From Ruminococcus sp. AF41-9 (GTDB lineage: Bacteria; Bacillota; Clostridia; Lachnospirales; Lachnospiraceae): a DNA stretch of 64,000 nucleotides. The notes under the pieces were generated by a model that saw only the letters and a list, made by a program, of their open reading frames with translations, searched no databases and was not told the origin of the DNA. The stretch is from positions 1-64,000 of the forward strand of contig NZ_QUDO01000019.1 in the NCBI RefSeq assembly GCF_003477525.1, given 5' to 3'. This document shows, piece by piece, positions 56,381-64,000 of this stretch (the stretch's first letter is position 1; each line of letters begins with the position of its first letter). The position numbers and the translations under genes are program-made.

Positions 56381-58120
56381 TCAGTACGCCAGTTTCCAGC
56401 TCACCGCCTGCTGCCTTGCATCCACAAATCTCTTATAGATACCTTCCTGCTTCATTAGCTGCTCATGTGTTCCCTGCTGCACAATTTTTCCTTTGTCAAC
56501 AACCACAATCTGATCTGCATGTCTGACTGTTTTTAATCTGTGGGCAATCATAATAATCGTTTTTTCCTTTGTAAGTGCATCTACTGCATCCATCAGCTCC
56601 TTTTCATTCTCCGGATCAACATTGGCTGTTGCCTCATCTAATATAACGATTGGTGCATCCTTCATGATTGCTCTGGCTATGGAAATACGCTGCTTCTCGC
56701 CACCGGAAAGTGTAGCTCCTCCCTCTCCAATCACTGTATCATATCCATCAGGAAGTTTGCTGATGAAATCATGACAGCACGCTTTCTTCGCCGCTTCCAC
56801 CACTTCCTCATGGCTTGCATCCTGACGTCCGAATTTAATATTATTCTCAATGGTGTCTGCAAACAAATACACCGACTGAAACACAAATGAGAAATTACTC
56901 ATCAGACTGTTCATGCTGTAGTCTTTTACATTCACACCTCCAAGTGTCACTTCCCCGGAATCCACATCCCAGAACCTGGCAATCAGATTGCAAAGTGTTG
57001 ATTTTCCTCCACCAGATGGTCCAACGATTGCTGTCGTCGTTTTCTGCGGAATAGAGAGCGATATATCATCAATGATCTTCCGTTTGTCATAAGAAAACGA
57101 AACATTGGAAAGTCTGATATCGTAATTTTCCGGCTGTATTTCTTTACCGTCGATATCCATGGTATCCAGCTCCAATATTGCATTTGCTTTATCTACACAT
57201 ACGCTTACCACATGTAAAAGAGATGAATAATTTCCTGCACATTCCAGACTGGCATAAAGCATAAATGCTGAAATTGTCATACCAATCGCATAGACCGCAC
57301 TCATAGTTCCATTGATATAAAAATATGCACTGCAAGCCACGATCACAGCACCTGTAATTTTGGTTATCACACTTTGCAGAAAATGATAGGGCACAAACAG
57401 CATTTCCATCTTTGTATTGATCTTTTCACATGCTTCATTTGCATCATTTAATCTTTTCGCCTGTTTCCCAAGCAAGTTATATGATTTAACTTCTGATATT
57501 CCCTGCAGATACTCCATGATCTGGTTTACAAGCTCTGTATCACATACCACTTTTTGCTCTAAATCTTTTTTCCCTGCATTCTGCATCACAGAATTGACCC
57601 CAAAGAAAATAAGTACTCCTGCTGCAGCGCTCAATCCGATTCTCCAGTCAAAAAGAAACAGCATAAAAATGATCATTGATGTTTCCAGAATCCCCTGCAT
57701 GGTCAGCATGACCACTCTTGCAGCTACATCGCCAAGAATTTCCATTGTATTGGTCGTAACAGAAGAAATTTCCCCGATACTGTTAGCATTAAAATATCCC
57801 ATCGGCAGATAGCGCATATGCTCTGCAATCTTAATTCTCATAAAAGCACTTGCATTATATCCACCTTCTGTCTGAAGCACTGTAGAGTATCTCTTGCAGA
57901 TTACGTCGACTACAATTGAAAGAACCATAATCGCAACGGAGCCTCCAATATATTTTCCTGTCGGTTTCCCACTCAGCAGACCAATCAGTATGTACATAAT
58001 AGCCGGAATCTTCATTGCTGAGGCAAGAGCCTCTATAAGTCCGATCACTATCGACAGTTTAAATTTATTACCATTTTCCCTGCCTGAAAAACGAAAGAAT
58101 TTTGCCAGAATTCCAAACAT
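56381..58120 (-). CDS. ABC half-transporter (second of pair)
   Basis: 579 aa. Six membrane helices, then an NBD with Walker A GPSGGGKST, signature TLSGGEKQR, Walker B IVILDEATANVD and H-loop IAHRLKTV, all canonical. Both this protein and its partner have complete sites, unlike the MarR-linked exporter. It begins one base after the stop of the partner, so they are co-translated. The pair is under a TetR regulator and resembles exporters of the IrtAB/YbtPQ shape, though whether it imports or exports cannot be read. The decayed kinase follows downstream. Confidence 0.92.
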   Translation of the reverse strand: MFGILAKFFRFSGRENGNKFKLSIVIGLIEALASAMKIPAIMYILIGLLSGKPTGKYIGGSVAIMVLSIVVDVICKRYSTVLQTEGGYNASAFMRIKIAEHMRYLPMGYFNANSIGEISSVTTNTMEILGDVAARVVMLTMQGILETSMIIFMLFLFDWRIGLSAAAGVLIFFGVNSVMQNAGKKDLEQKVVCDTELVNQIMEYLQGISEVKSYNLLGKQAKRLNDANEACEKINTKMEMLFVPYHFLQSVITKITGAVIVACSAYFYINGTMSAVYAIGMTISAFMLYASLECAGNYSSLLHVVSVCVDKANAILELDTMDIDGKEIQPENYDIRLSNVSFSYDKRKIIDDISLSIPQKTTTAIVGPSGGGKSTLCNLIARFWDVDSGEVTLGGVNVKDYSMNSLMSNFSFVFQSVYLFADTIENNIKFGRQDASHEEVVEAAKKACCHDFISKLPDGYDTVIGEGGATLSGGEKQRISIARAIMKDAPIVILDEATANVDPENEKELMDAVDALTKEKTIIMIAHRLKTVRHADQIVVVDKGKIVQQGTHEQLMKQEGIYKRFVDARQQAVSWKLAY

Positions 58121-58121
58121 A

Positions 58122-59876
58122 TCATTCTCCCTCCTTCACCGTATCTTTTACAGAAATATGGGCATTCCACATTTCCTTATAAAGCGGGCATGACACCAGA
58201 AGTTCCTCATGTGTGCCATGTGCTGTTACATTTCCATCATTTACAACAAAGATCTGGTCACTGTCCTTAACAGTAGAAAGTCTGTGTGCTATTACGATCA
58301 GGGTCTTCCCTGCTACCAGTTTTGCGATAGAATTCTGCAGAATTGCCTCATTTTCCGGATCTGTGTAGGCAGTAGCCTCATCAAGGATCACGATCGGAGC
58401 ATCCTTTAACATTGCTCTTGCAATGGAGATACGCTGCCTCTCGCCACCTGACAGATGTCCTCCTGCACCTCCTACAACCGTATCAAATCCATTCTCCAAC
58501 TGCATGATAAATTCATAGCATCCACTTTTCTTTGTCACCTCAATAATCTGTTCATCCATAGCATCCGGATTTCCCTGTCTGATATTTTCACGGACTGTTT
58601 CATTAAACAGATAATTGTCCTGTGCAACATATGCAATTTTCCGATTAAAATCTGCAAATGCCAGTTCTTTGACATCAACTCCACCGATTTTGATGCTTCC
58701 GGAATCCACATCCCACAGGGACGCAATCAGCTTTGCGATGGTCGACTTGCCGCTTCCGGAAGGTCCTACGATTGCATTTACCGTTCCTGCTTTCAGCTCC
58801 ATAGTTACTCCGTGCAGGATTTCTTTGTCGTGATAACCAAATCTGACATCTTCAAGAGTAACGGAGTTATCTTTTGGAACACTTTTACTTTTCTCTGGAC
58901 GTTCAAGCTCCGGCTGTTCCAGAATTCCTGCCACTTCACCAACAATCACTCCGATTTTGCCAAGATCATCTGTATAGGAACCCACTGTGATCAACGGTCC
59001 AACGATTCCAAGTGATAAAATAATGCAGATGACAAAATCTGAAATCGCAAGTGTTCCATTGGCTACATAATGTGCCCCAAACGGCAATACCGTAAGAAGC
59101 GTATAAGGTGTGACCACCATCATCAGTCCATGAAAGATCGAGCACCGTTTCATCCAGGAAATAAAGGAATCTGCATATTCAAAAGCCGCCTTTGTAAATT
59201 TGGCATACGAACTTTCTGTCTTTCCAAATGCCTTGATCACTTCGATTCCGTCAATATATTCCACTGCCGCATCATTCAGATCTTTTGTTGTCTGAACCGT
59301 TCTCTCGAAGCTTGGTTTATAATCCAGCATCATTCCAAAATAGGAAAGAAATCCCACTATAACCGGCACCAATGACCAGAGTGCCAATCTCCAGTCTGTC
59401 AGGAAGAAATAAATCAAAATCACAATCGGTGCCAGCAGATTGGACGTGAATTCCGGGACAATATGCGCCAGTGTTGTCTCGATACTGTCGATTCTTTCCA
59501 CCATAATATTTTTAAATGTACCGGAAGGTGTGTCTTTCACATAGCCAAGAGGTACCCGCACCAGCTTGTCACAGCAGGATTTTCTTATATTTGCAAGTAC
59601 TGCAAACGTTGCTTTATGTGACAATGCTGTCGAAAGTGAATGAAGCAGTTCTGCAATGATAAACGATAATGCAATCAGAACCGCTTTTGCAAGATATATT
59701 TCAAACTCCTTTTCACCATTTAAAAACAGCTTTACTACATCTGCAATAATAAAATACGGCAAAATCTTAAAAATCACATTTCCTATTGCAAGTAACACAC
59801 TCCACACATAGGCAATTCTTTTTTGTCCGGCCCACGTCAGGATCCAGCTGACTGCCGACTTCTTTTTTTCTTTCAC
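58122..59876 (-). CDS. ABC half-transporter (first of pair)
   Basis: 584 aa. Membrane part with the loop-helix LVRVPLGYVKDTPSGTFKNIMVERIDSIETTLAHI, then Walker A GPSGSGKST, signature HLSGGERQR, Walker B IVILDEATAYTD and H-loop IAHRLST. The DTPSG/M-loop in the membrane region resembles siderophore-type or peptide ABC proteins. It leads the two-gene operon, starting about 180 bases after the TetR gene, with an inverted repeat GTTAG-TTCGCG-CTAAC (59918-59933) in the gap that could be an operator. Confidence 0.92.
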   Translation of the reverse strand: MKEKKKSAVSWILTWAGQKRIAYVWSVLLAIGNVIFKILPYFIIADVVKLFLNGEKEFEIYLAKAVLIALSFIIAELLHSLSTALSHKATFAVLANIRKSCCDKLVRVPLGYVKDTPSGTFKNIMVERIDSIETTLAHIVPEFTSNLLAPIVILIYFFLTDWRLALWSLVPVIVGFLSYFGMMLDYKPSFERTVQTTKDLNDAAVEYIDGIEVIKAFGKTESSYAKFTKAAFEYADSFISWMKRCSIFHGLMMVVTPYTLLTVLPFGAHYVANGTLAISDFVICIILSLGIVGPLITVGSYTDDLGKIGVIVGEVAGILEQPELERPEKSKSVPKDNSVTLEDVRFGYHDKEILHGVTMELKAGTVNAIVGPSGSGKSTIAKLIASLWDVDSGSIKIGGVDVKELAFADFNRKIAYVAQDNYLFNETVRENIRQGNPDAMDEQIIEVTKKSGCYEFIMQLENGFDTVVGGAGGHLSGGERQRISIARAMLKDAPIVILDEATAYTDPENEAILQNSIAKLVAGKTLIVIAHRLSTVKDSDQIFVVNDGNVTAHGTHEELLVSCPLYKEMWNAHISVKDTVKEGE

Positions 59877-59917
59877 ATCTGTTCACTCCTTACGTTCGTT
59901 TTATTGTTTTACCTTCT

Positions 59918-59975
59918 GTTAGTTCGCGCTAACCAACATATAATAAAATAGGTGGTCTACTGGCATCAACCACCT
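59918..59975 (-). terminator. tetR terminator plus palindrome before the ABC pair
   Basis: On the minus strand AGGTGGT, loop, ACCACCT and ATTTTATTAT (59975-59940) terminate tetR. Immediately after comes GTTAG-TTCGCG-CTAAC (59918-59933), a perfect arm pair that may be an operator for the ABC genes. The stem sequences differ from the TetR operator at 60721. Confidence 0.6.
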
Positions 59976-60055
59976 GATATTATTATCCTGTCTGAACTTT
60001 ATTCAGAAATCCAGAACCTGCAACACACATAACCTATTCAGAATTCCTGCATCAG

Positions 60056-60685
60056 TTATACTGGAAATTCAATATTCCACAATCGTTCCCAGCCACCTGT
60101 ATTGAATTCTTTCAGCTGATGCACATTTTTCTTTGCAGTCTCTCTATCTATATCATGCTCAATGATCTGAAATACTGATGAAAAAAATCCCGTATAGATC
60201 ATATGCATAAGGCTTTCCTCTACAATCGGTATTTTCACACCGTTCTCTTTCATCTTTTCCATATAATTCAAGCTGGACTTCATTTCCCGCTCTACCATAT
60301 TGTGTATGAATAGTTCAAATTTTCCACTGTCTCCGCATTTCAACAATAATCTGAAATTATCATAATGATCATAGATATAATCAACCATCTGCTCCATCCC
60401 ATCACTGGATGTATCCGACATATTCCTTGTCTGATCACTGGCAGAAAGCTTTTCAAACTCCTCAACGATCTGGTCATAAATCTGATAAATATGTTCCATA
60501 TAAGGATCCGTCAGTGCATCAAAAAGTGCCTCTTTCGTCGGATAATATTTGTAAAATGCGCCAGTAGTAAGCCCTGCATCTTTTACAATATTTCTTAAAG
60601 ATGCTCCTGTCAAACCATCTTTCAGAAAATGTTTTCTGGCTGTATCTAATATGTTTTTCTGTGTATCTTCTGCTTTCGTCGACAT
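60056..60685 (-). CDS. TetR-family transcriptional regulator
   Basis: 209 aa from the ATG with GAGGA 10 bases upstream; an in-frame TTG at 60715 is disfavoured. N-terminal TetR helix-turn-helix (AEDTQKNILDTARKHFLKDG, LRNIVKDAGLTTGAFYKYYPTKEALFDAL), followed by the all-helical effector domain. It is followed by the ABC half-transporter pair, which it is likely to regulate. The palindrome at 60721-60742 spans its own start site, so it is also autoregulated. Confidence 0.92.
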   Translation of the reverse strand: MSTKAEDTQKNILDTARKHFLKDGLTGASLRNIVKDAGLTTGAFYKYYPTKEALFDALTDPYMEHIYQIYDQIVEEFEKLSASDQTRNMSDTSSDGMEQMVDYIYDHYDNFRLLLKCGDSGKFELFIHNMVEREMKSSLNYMEKMKENGVKIPIVEESLMHMIYTGFFSSVFQIIEHDIDRETAKKNVHQLKEFNTGGWERLWNIEFPV

Positions 60686-60720
60686 TCTTTTCGTATCCTC
60701 TAAACTTCTTTTCAAAATAT

Positions 60721-60772
60721 AACAGTGCTATATAACACTGTTATATTTTAACTCATTACAGGAATTTGTCAA
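60721..60772 (-). promoter_or_regulatory. tetR promoter with TetR-type operator
   Basis: Minus-strand TTGACA (60772-60767), 16-base spacer, TAAAAT (60750-60745), and AACAGTG-N8-CACTGTT (60721-60742), a perfect inverted repeat lying just downstream of the -10 over the expected start point. Confidence 0.8.
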
Positions 60773-60886
60773 GTCGTGGTGTTTCAATTTTTTATTTTCC
60801 TCGTGTATTCAGTTTCCACTCCGCAGATGCTTTCTGCAGTTTTACAAGTCTGTTCTATTCAGACAGATTTTCTTTGCAGAAAAGTT

Positions 60887-61522
60887 CTATACAGTTCTCA
60901 ACCATTGTCTGATCATAGTCTGTTGAAATACCTGAGCTGAGCCAAGCCAGTATGCATAGTCTCCTTCATCATATTTTCCAAGTGCCTCCAAATCACTGCC
61001 GTAGCGCAATTCAATATGATAGGTTGTATCATTTGTATCTGGTGCTATGCAGAAATAAGTAAATTCGCCTGAGTCTGCATCGTCACTTTTAAATTCGTAT
61101 AACCCACGTACTTCTTCTATTCCAACATAATGATATGTATGGGAAAAGATTTCTTTGCCTTCTGAATCATATCCCTTGATCACTGAATCAGAACCATCAA
61201 ATTCCAGCTTATTTACACCTTCTTTAAAAGAGCAGTCATAAACACCATCGCCATCTTTGTATGCTTCTACTGCTTCTTCTCCATAAATTGTTCCTGAAAC
61301 CATGGATGCTAACTTATCATATGCTGCCTCCGCATTTTCCTCACCAACCAACTCTGTACAATCATCAATCCAGATCTGCTGATATTTTTCATCCTGTACC
61401 TTTTTGCAAGCTGATGTACCATATAACTCAATACTGGCAAAAGAATCTGATGATTTTAATTCTATATTCTTATCGGGTTTGGACTTCAATATATTTTCAG
61501 CAAGCTCATAAGCATTTTTCAT
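60887..61522 (-). CDS. ZinT-like metal-binding domain protein, ligands partly lost
   Basis: About 211 aa from the ATG with GAGG 8 bases upstream. The start lies 3 bases after the stop of the hydrolase gene, so the two are coupled. The C-terminal 130 residues follow the ZinT/YodA pattern: DGDGVYDCSFKEGVNKLEFDG, HTYHYVGIEEVRGLYEF, EFTYFCIAP and TTYHIELRYG, then KYDEGDYAYWLGS. Of the usual zinc His residues only YHIEL remains clearly; the SDH position is Tyr-Phe-Cys and the HFH pair reduced to one. There is no signal peptide, so it is cytoplasmic, unlike ZinT. Function uncertain. Confidence 0.65.
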   Translation of the reverse strand: MKNAYELAENILKSKPDKNIELKSSDSFASIELYGTSACKKVQDEKYQQIWIDDCTELVGEENAEAAYDKLASMVSGTIYGEEAVEAYKDGDGVYDCSFKEGVNKLEFDGSDSVIKGYDSEGKEIFSHTYHYVGIEEVRGLYEFKSDDADSGEFTYFCIAPDTNDTTYHIELRYGSDLEALGKYDEGDYAYWLGSAQVFQQTMIRQWLRTV

Positions 61523-61524
61523 AA

Positions 61525-62310
61525 CTATTTTCCTCTGTACCACATCGCAAATGCCAATTTCGGTAATCGGTCAGTCTCAATAATTGTTTCGAGCATTCTG
61601 GCAAATCCCTCCGGATTTTGAATTTGATACTGCATATGGTTGAATCCCTCAAAAACCGGAAAGTTACCGTATATATAAGTCTGCATCACTGCATTTCTGT
61701 ATTTAAAATGTTCTTCTATACTTCCAAATTCCCAGAATGTATGTTTCTGCAATTCTTCTGACAGTTCTGAAAATGGCTTATCTTCCAAACTGTCTGTCAG
61801 CTGTCTTCTCAGATTTCCATACGTCAAGTTCTTTCCTGCCTCTATAAAATAAGGTTTAATTTTATCATCGTCACACCACATGATTCTCTTTAGTGTCTTT
61901 CCTTTTGACCAATATAAACTTTTCATTGCTATATATAAGAAAGGAACCATGATTCTGCGTGTTGCCTTTCCAATCTGTGCAAACTGCCCGCCATCAAAAA
62001 AAACATGCTTTACCGGTATTTTTATCTCTGTCAGGAATGCCATGGCGAGATCTGCTCCAATCGAAGATGCAACTATAAGTTCTATTTCTTTGATTCCATG
62101 GTTCCCCAAAAATCGTACAATCTGTTGTATCTCATCTCTTTTGCTTTGATACCTCTGTCCGGAGCAATACACAGTCGATGTTGGCATAATGCAATAATAT
62201 TTTTCTGCCATTTTCTCTGCAACCGGCATACTGCTTTCCCCAGTTACTCCCATTGCATGGAAAAACAGAATGACTGAATTTGATTTATTTCCTGTTGTTT
62301 TAAATACCAC
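61525..62310 (-). CDS. alpha/beta hydrolase
   Basis: 261 aa. LFFHAMGVTGESSMPVAEKMA (oxyanion region), IVASSIGADLAMAFL as nucleophile elbow with Ser, a lid region (WSKGKTLKRIMWCDDDKIKPYF), and VFEGFNHMQYQIQNP as the His end. The catalytic triad is plausible though ASSIGA is unusual. It lies between the BAAT-like hydrolase and the ZinT-like gene; the gaps are 22 and 2 bases. Substrate unknown, likely an ester or amide of the cluster's pathway. Confidence 0.8.
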   Translation of the reverse strand: MVFKTTGNKSNSVILFFHAMGVTGESSMPVAEKMAEKYYCIMPTSTVYCSGQRYQSKRDEIQQIVRFLGNHGIKEIELIVASSIGADLAMAFLTEIKIPVKHVFFDGGQFAQIGKATRRIMVPFLYIAMKSLYWSKGKTLKRIMWCDDDKIKPYFIEAGKNLTYGNLRRQLTDSLEDKPFSELSEELQKHTFWEFGSIEEHFKYRNAVMQTYIYGNFPVFEGFNHMQYQIQNPEGFARMLETIIETDRLPKLAFAMWYRGK

Positions 62311-62332
62311 ACTTCCACCTTCTGTCTATTTT

Positions 62333-63268
62333 TTATCTATCTACTCTCTTCCATTTTGCAACAGCATTTCTTACCCGCCAGTCAATATCCAGACGTGCTC
62401 TGCGACATTCTTTCGGATGTTTTCTTGCTGCCTGAAATGCCAGTTTCACAAAGAGTCCGGATCCAACCGGGAGCATTGTCTTTAGCATGCTCTCCGGAAA
62501 AACGAAATGGGTTCCATGCTCATAAATGACATAATCCAATCTGCATGTGTGTGAATGTTCTTTCATACGCTGCTTCATACGGCGGATATATTTTGCAGTA
62601 TCCCACAACACATCATCTTCAGCACCAATTAACAATACTGTTCCATGGATTTTTTCAATCTTGATCATCTCGTCTTCTGTGATTGGGTGAGCCTTTTCAG
62701 AATCATCAAATAGTTTTCTTGAATTGATCATATCACCGGTCCGTTTTGTTTCTTTCTCAATCACATGCCAGTAATCCGGATGTTTGTAACAAAACGGCAT
62801 ATACGGAAGGGGTTCTCCTTTGTAAGAAAAAAGAGATTCTCCTTCAATCGGCCATTCCTTACAGCCATCTTTTTTGCCCTGCATAAACCCCTGCCAGATA
62901 AAATCACTCGGTGTCAGACCTATCGTTAATGTGATATCTTTAAAATAAGAAGCAGCAGTCAATGCCAGTGTTCCTGTAGTAGATGCCCCGACAATTCCTA
63001 TCTTCTGATCACCATGTGCTTTTAACCAATTGATTGCTTTCTCTATACGTTCCAATGGATAATTATGATGTCCATAATCTTTTTTTCCAGGTGACATTGT
63101 CATCACATTCACACCGAGTTTATGTAGCCATTTCACGGATGTACGCGCCAGATAATCCTCTGGATCATCCCCGATCATGGCAATCATTGCACAGTCTGAT
63201 CCTGTTTTGCATTTCCAATATGCACCATAAAATCCATCTGTTTCCACATCAAAATGTCTTTTTCTCAT
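62333..63268 (-). CDS. BAAT/acyl-CoA-thioesterase-like alpha/beta hydrolase
   Basis: About 311 aa from the ATG with AAGGAG 9 bases upstream; the TTG at 63295 lies inside the preceding gene. Elements: FDVETDGFYGAYWKC, nucleophile region IGIVGASTTGTLALTAA, acid IGAEDDVLWDTAKYI, base VIYEHGTHFVFPESM and a BAAT C-terminal shape. This group cleaves or transfers acyl groups from CoA or amino acid conjugates. Its ribosome site lies in the end of the methyltransferase gene, so the two genes overlap slightly and form one transcript. Confidence 0.8.
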   Translation of the reverse strand: MRKRHFDVETDGFYGAYWKCKTGSDCAMIAMIGDDPEDYLARTSVKWLHKLGVNVMTMSPGKKDYGHHNYPLERIEKAINWLKAHGDQKIGIVGASTTGTLALTAASYFKDITLTIGLTPSDFIWQGFMQGKKDGCKEWPIEGESLFSYKGEPLPYMPFCYKHPDYWHVIEKETKRTGDMINSRKLFDDSEKAHPITEDEMIKIEKIHGTVLLIGAEDDVLWDTAKYIRRMKQRMKEHSHTCRLDYVIYEHGTHFVFPESMLKTMLPVGSGLFVKLAFQAARKHPKECRRARLDIDWRVRNAVAKWKRVDR

Positions 63269-63287
63269 CTGTATCATCTCCTTAATA

Positions 63288-64000
63288 TCAGCCAAGTTTC
63301 TCCAAAACTATTATTTTGTTTGAGATATTCCGAACAACTGGAATTCTGCCTATCACATGATAAATGGACATAAGTTCTTTCATTCCTTCAACAAGACTGA
63401 CTTCCTGCCGAACAGAAAATGCTGGTATGATTCTTTGCAGCTCCTTTCCATTCTTAACTCCCCATATGAATTTTACATTGCTTCCCTCTATGGATTTTTC
63501 TTTCACATGTTTTACAACAAAAGGTGACATGGTTTCGACCATTACTGTAACTTTCTGAAATGATTTTTCAATAATAGAAAACATCTTCCTGATATCTTTC
63601 TCACACAAATACATGGTAAGTCCTTCGATTATTACCAAAACATTCTCATCGTGATAATCGATAGCATCTATGTAGGAATCATCCATTGCAGACTTTGCGA
63701 TCTGATACACTGAATCAGTTTCGGTAAGGAACTGGCTCCTTATTTTCATTGTTTCCGGCAGGTCTACATTGTACCAACGAAGGTATTTTCCCTTCATACG
63801 ATAACATCTGGTATCCAGTCCACATGCGATATTTATAACAACTGTATTTGCATGCTTCTTCAGATATTGCTCAACCATCCGGTCTAATACAATTGTTCTC
63901 GCAATCACACCATAAGTCATGGCGTTATCTTTATCCGCTTTGGAAAAGTCATAATCAAGCTTTTTCACAAGTTCTACTGCAATTTCGTCATTTATTTTAG
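63288..64000 (-). CDS. LCM/TcmP-type carboxyl or O-methyltransferase, truncated by window edge
   Basis: The frame stays open to the right edge (NDEIAVELVKKLDYDFSK) and continues beyond it, so the gene is partial here; the GTG at 63968 is not the start. The SAM motif is VVINIACGLDTRCYRMKGKYLRWYNVDLPE, the leucine carboxyl methyltransferase/TcmP family fold, with IIEGLTMYL as the later motif. Such enzymes methylate polyketides or small carboxylates. As the first visible gene of the cluster with two hydrolases and the ZinT-like protein, it points to a small-molecule tailoring or detoxification pathway. Confidence 0.82.
   Translation of the reverse strand, partial: KINDEIAVELVKKLDYDFSKADKDNAMTYGVIARTIVLDRMVEQYLKKHANTVVINIACGLDTRCYRMKGKYLRWYNVDLPETMKIRSQFLTETDSVYQIAKSAMDDSYIDAIDYHDENVLVIIEGLTMYLCEKDIRKMFSIIEKSFQKVTVMVETMSPFVVKHVKEKSIEGSNVKFIWGVKNGKELQRIIPAFSVRQEVSLVEGMKELMSIYHVIGRIPVVRNISNKIIVLEKLG

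Noticed and set aside
1-64000. tRNA, rRNA, riboswitches and known small RNAs
   Set aside because: Intergenic stretches were read for tRNA-like arms, T-box and common riboswitch cores; none were convincing by eye.

Overview
The window looks like a chromosomal segment of a spore-forming Lachnospiraceae (Clostridia; a Blautia-like gut anaerobe is the best guess). The evidence is the low-to-moderate GC, an alpha/beta-type spore protein, a PadR-DUF1700-DUF4097-PspC cassette, a DUF4250 gene coupled to clpB, AddAB, a CIRCE-controlled clpB and a subtype-B-tannase-like lipoprotein. No rRNA, tRNA or CRISPR array was recognised.

Layout. 0-3.4 kb: a truncated XRE regulator, an orphan endolysin-like amidase and an unrecognised 583-aa protein built as a two-fold repeat. 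3.4-10.2 kb: a BspA-like surface protein and an FtsX/MacB-type ABC exporter whose permease carries about 500 residues of coiled coil. 10.2-16.5 kb: palindromic repeat elements, an acyltransferase, a spore protein, the PadR envelope cassette and an rsmF-like methyltransferase. 16.5-31.9 kb: housekeeping genes (addBA, nadE, hslO, a methyltransferase, a lipoprotein, a HelD-like helicase). 32-39.6 kb: a MarR-linked heterodimeric ABC exporter, then a NhaD-like antiporter with a cytidylate-kinase-like protein. 40-43 kb: clpB with DUF4250. 43-53 kb: a decayed integrative element with an integrase broken by a 53-bp palindromic insert, an excisionase, an XRE regulator, a GntR-ABC cassette, RelBE, and TnpV, Maff2, PyrD and hydrolase remnants. 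53-56.4 kb: a tannase-like lipoprotein with a fused, deleted two-component system. 56.4-60.8 kb: a TetR-linked pair of ABC half-transporters. 60.9-64 kb: a tight cluster of a degenerate ZinT-like protein, two alpha/beta hydrolases and an LCM/TcmP-type methyltransferase that runs off the right edge.

Two themes cut across the window. First, at least ten single-base deletions, and no single-base insertions, break otherwise well-conserved genes (acyltransferase, rsmF, addA, hslO, tannase, a Maff2 remnant). This looks more like read or assembly error than true decay, so I annotate these as one gene each with frameshifts. Second, several small palindromic repeat elements are scattered through the intergenic spaces. 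One family has five recognisable copies, and a different 53-bp palindrome has split the integrase. Real structural decay, including internal deletions and gene fusions, is concentrated at 43-56.4 kb.

Circuits suggested by the DNA: HrcA control of clpB (CIRCE over a consensus promoter), TetR autoregulation with its ABC pair, a GntR/YtrA-type palindrome over a perfect promoter, and OmpR-type direct repeats in front of the tannase gene next to the ruined two-component system that probably used them.
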